Positions 63,729 through 64,000 of a stretch of 64,000 nt of DNA are shown here, piece by piece. Position numbers and translations under genes: made by a program. This DNA is from Proteobacteria bacterium UBA2363. Its GTDB lineage: Bacteria; Pseudomonadota; Gammaproteobacteria; Xanthomonadales; UBA2363. Where the stretch lies: positions 1 to 64,000 of the forward strand of contig DDTN01000034.1 of assembly GCA_002344355.1 (NCBI GenBank), read 5' to 3'. The notes under the pieces were generated by a model, which was not told the origin of the DNA, did no database searches, and saw only the letters and a list, made by a program, of their open reading frames with translations. How positions within the stretch are numbered: position 1 is the first letter of the stretch; every line of letters begins with the position of its first letter.

Positions 63729-64000
63729 ATGCCCCTGCTCGACCCCCTGCCGGAATCGGCGACGCCGTCGCTGGCCGAGACCTTCGCACAGTTCCGCGGC
63801 ATCCTCGGTTTCGTGCCGAACAGCCTGCTGACCATGCAGCGCCGGCCGGCCATGGTCGAGGCCTTCGGCGCCCTGACCCGCGCGGTGATGGACCCGGCCG
63901 GCGAGGTCGACCCCGGCTTCAAGCGCCTGCTCGCCCATCTGAGCTCGACCGCGGCGCAGTGCCAGTACTGCATGGCGCATTCGCTGATCGCCGCCGGCCT
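63729..64000 (+). CDS. carboxymuconolactone decarboxylase-family protein, 5' part (cut by window end)
   Basis: The first 90 codons are present. The sequence starts MPLLDPLPESATPSLAETFA and contains FRGILGFVPNSLLTMQRRP. The AhpD-like redox motif is QCQYCMAHS (Cys-x-x-Cys plus His), as in peroxidase-related CMD proteins. The reading frame is open at the end of the window. The ATG at 63729 is the only good start. It is divergent from the beta-helix gene. Substrate unknown. Confidence 0.85.
   Translation, partial: MPLLDPLPESATPSLAETFAQFRGILGFVPNSLLTMQRRPAMVEAFGALTRAVMDPAGEVDPGFKRLLAHLSSTAAQCQYCMAHSLIAAG

Overview
The window is high-GC DNA from a gammaproteobacterium, most likely of the Lysobacterales (Xanthomonadales). 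The evidence is the mix of KdkA-type Kdo kinase, heptosyltransferase, HflD, MnmA, ClpS/ClpA, dnaX-ybaB-recR and MoxR-DUF58-TgpA genes, plus exported proteins ending in an LFxDGF-like tail. The assignment rests on gene content only; no rRNA or marker tree was available.

Layout. 1-0.35 kb: the cut 3' end of an IS30-family transposase. 0.8-11 kb: ordinary chromosome, with a GGDEF cyclase, LPS-core genes (heptosyltransferase, kdkA), an MBL-fold hydrolase, a DUF454 membrane protein, the 4.5S SRP RNA gene (ffs), tRNA-Ser(GGA), dnaX, ybaB, recR and a HIT protein. 11-22.4 kb: an accessory region, mostly on the minus strand. It holds three nuclease-fold proteins (PDDEXK_4-like, DUF2779, and an unnamed PD-(D/E)XK protein), a HEPN-like protein, two small exported proteins, and a module made of a two-domain AAA+ ATPase and a degenerate PP2C-like protein. 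That module faces a divergent WYL regulator across a perfect 29-bp palindrome.

22.6-42.0 kb: a visibly lower-GC, tightly packed plus-strand operon of nine genes. It contains all five class 1 DISARM genes (drmD, drmMI, drmA, drmB, drmC). Four further genes are embedded or prefixed: a cytosine-5 methyltransferase and a Vsr-type endonuclease at the 5' end, a DUF2075 helicase with an N-terminal nuclease domain between drmD and drmMI, and a GHKL ATPase with a C-terminal nuclease-like domain between drmMI and drmA. ATGA overlaps or gaps of at most 20 nt join every gene, so the four extras look like working parts of an enlarged anti-phage system. This is the most interesting locus in the window.

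42-64 kb: mostly core genome again. It has a delta-60 repeat protein, a hipBA toxin-antitoxin pair with a clear operator, hflD-mnmA-nudix, clpS-clpA, a DUF559 nuclease gene, an Slp lipoprotein, an S8 peptidase with Glu in place of the usual catalytic Asp, the moxR-DUF58-tgpA set, a beta-helix protein, and the start of a carboxymuconolactone decarboxylase-family gene cut by the window end. The intergenic spaces here carry many copies of one GC-rich hairpin repeat, a 126-bp tandem array, a 34-bp tandem array and simple hexamer/heptamer repeats.
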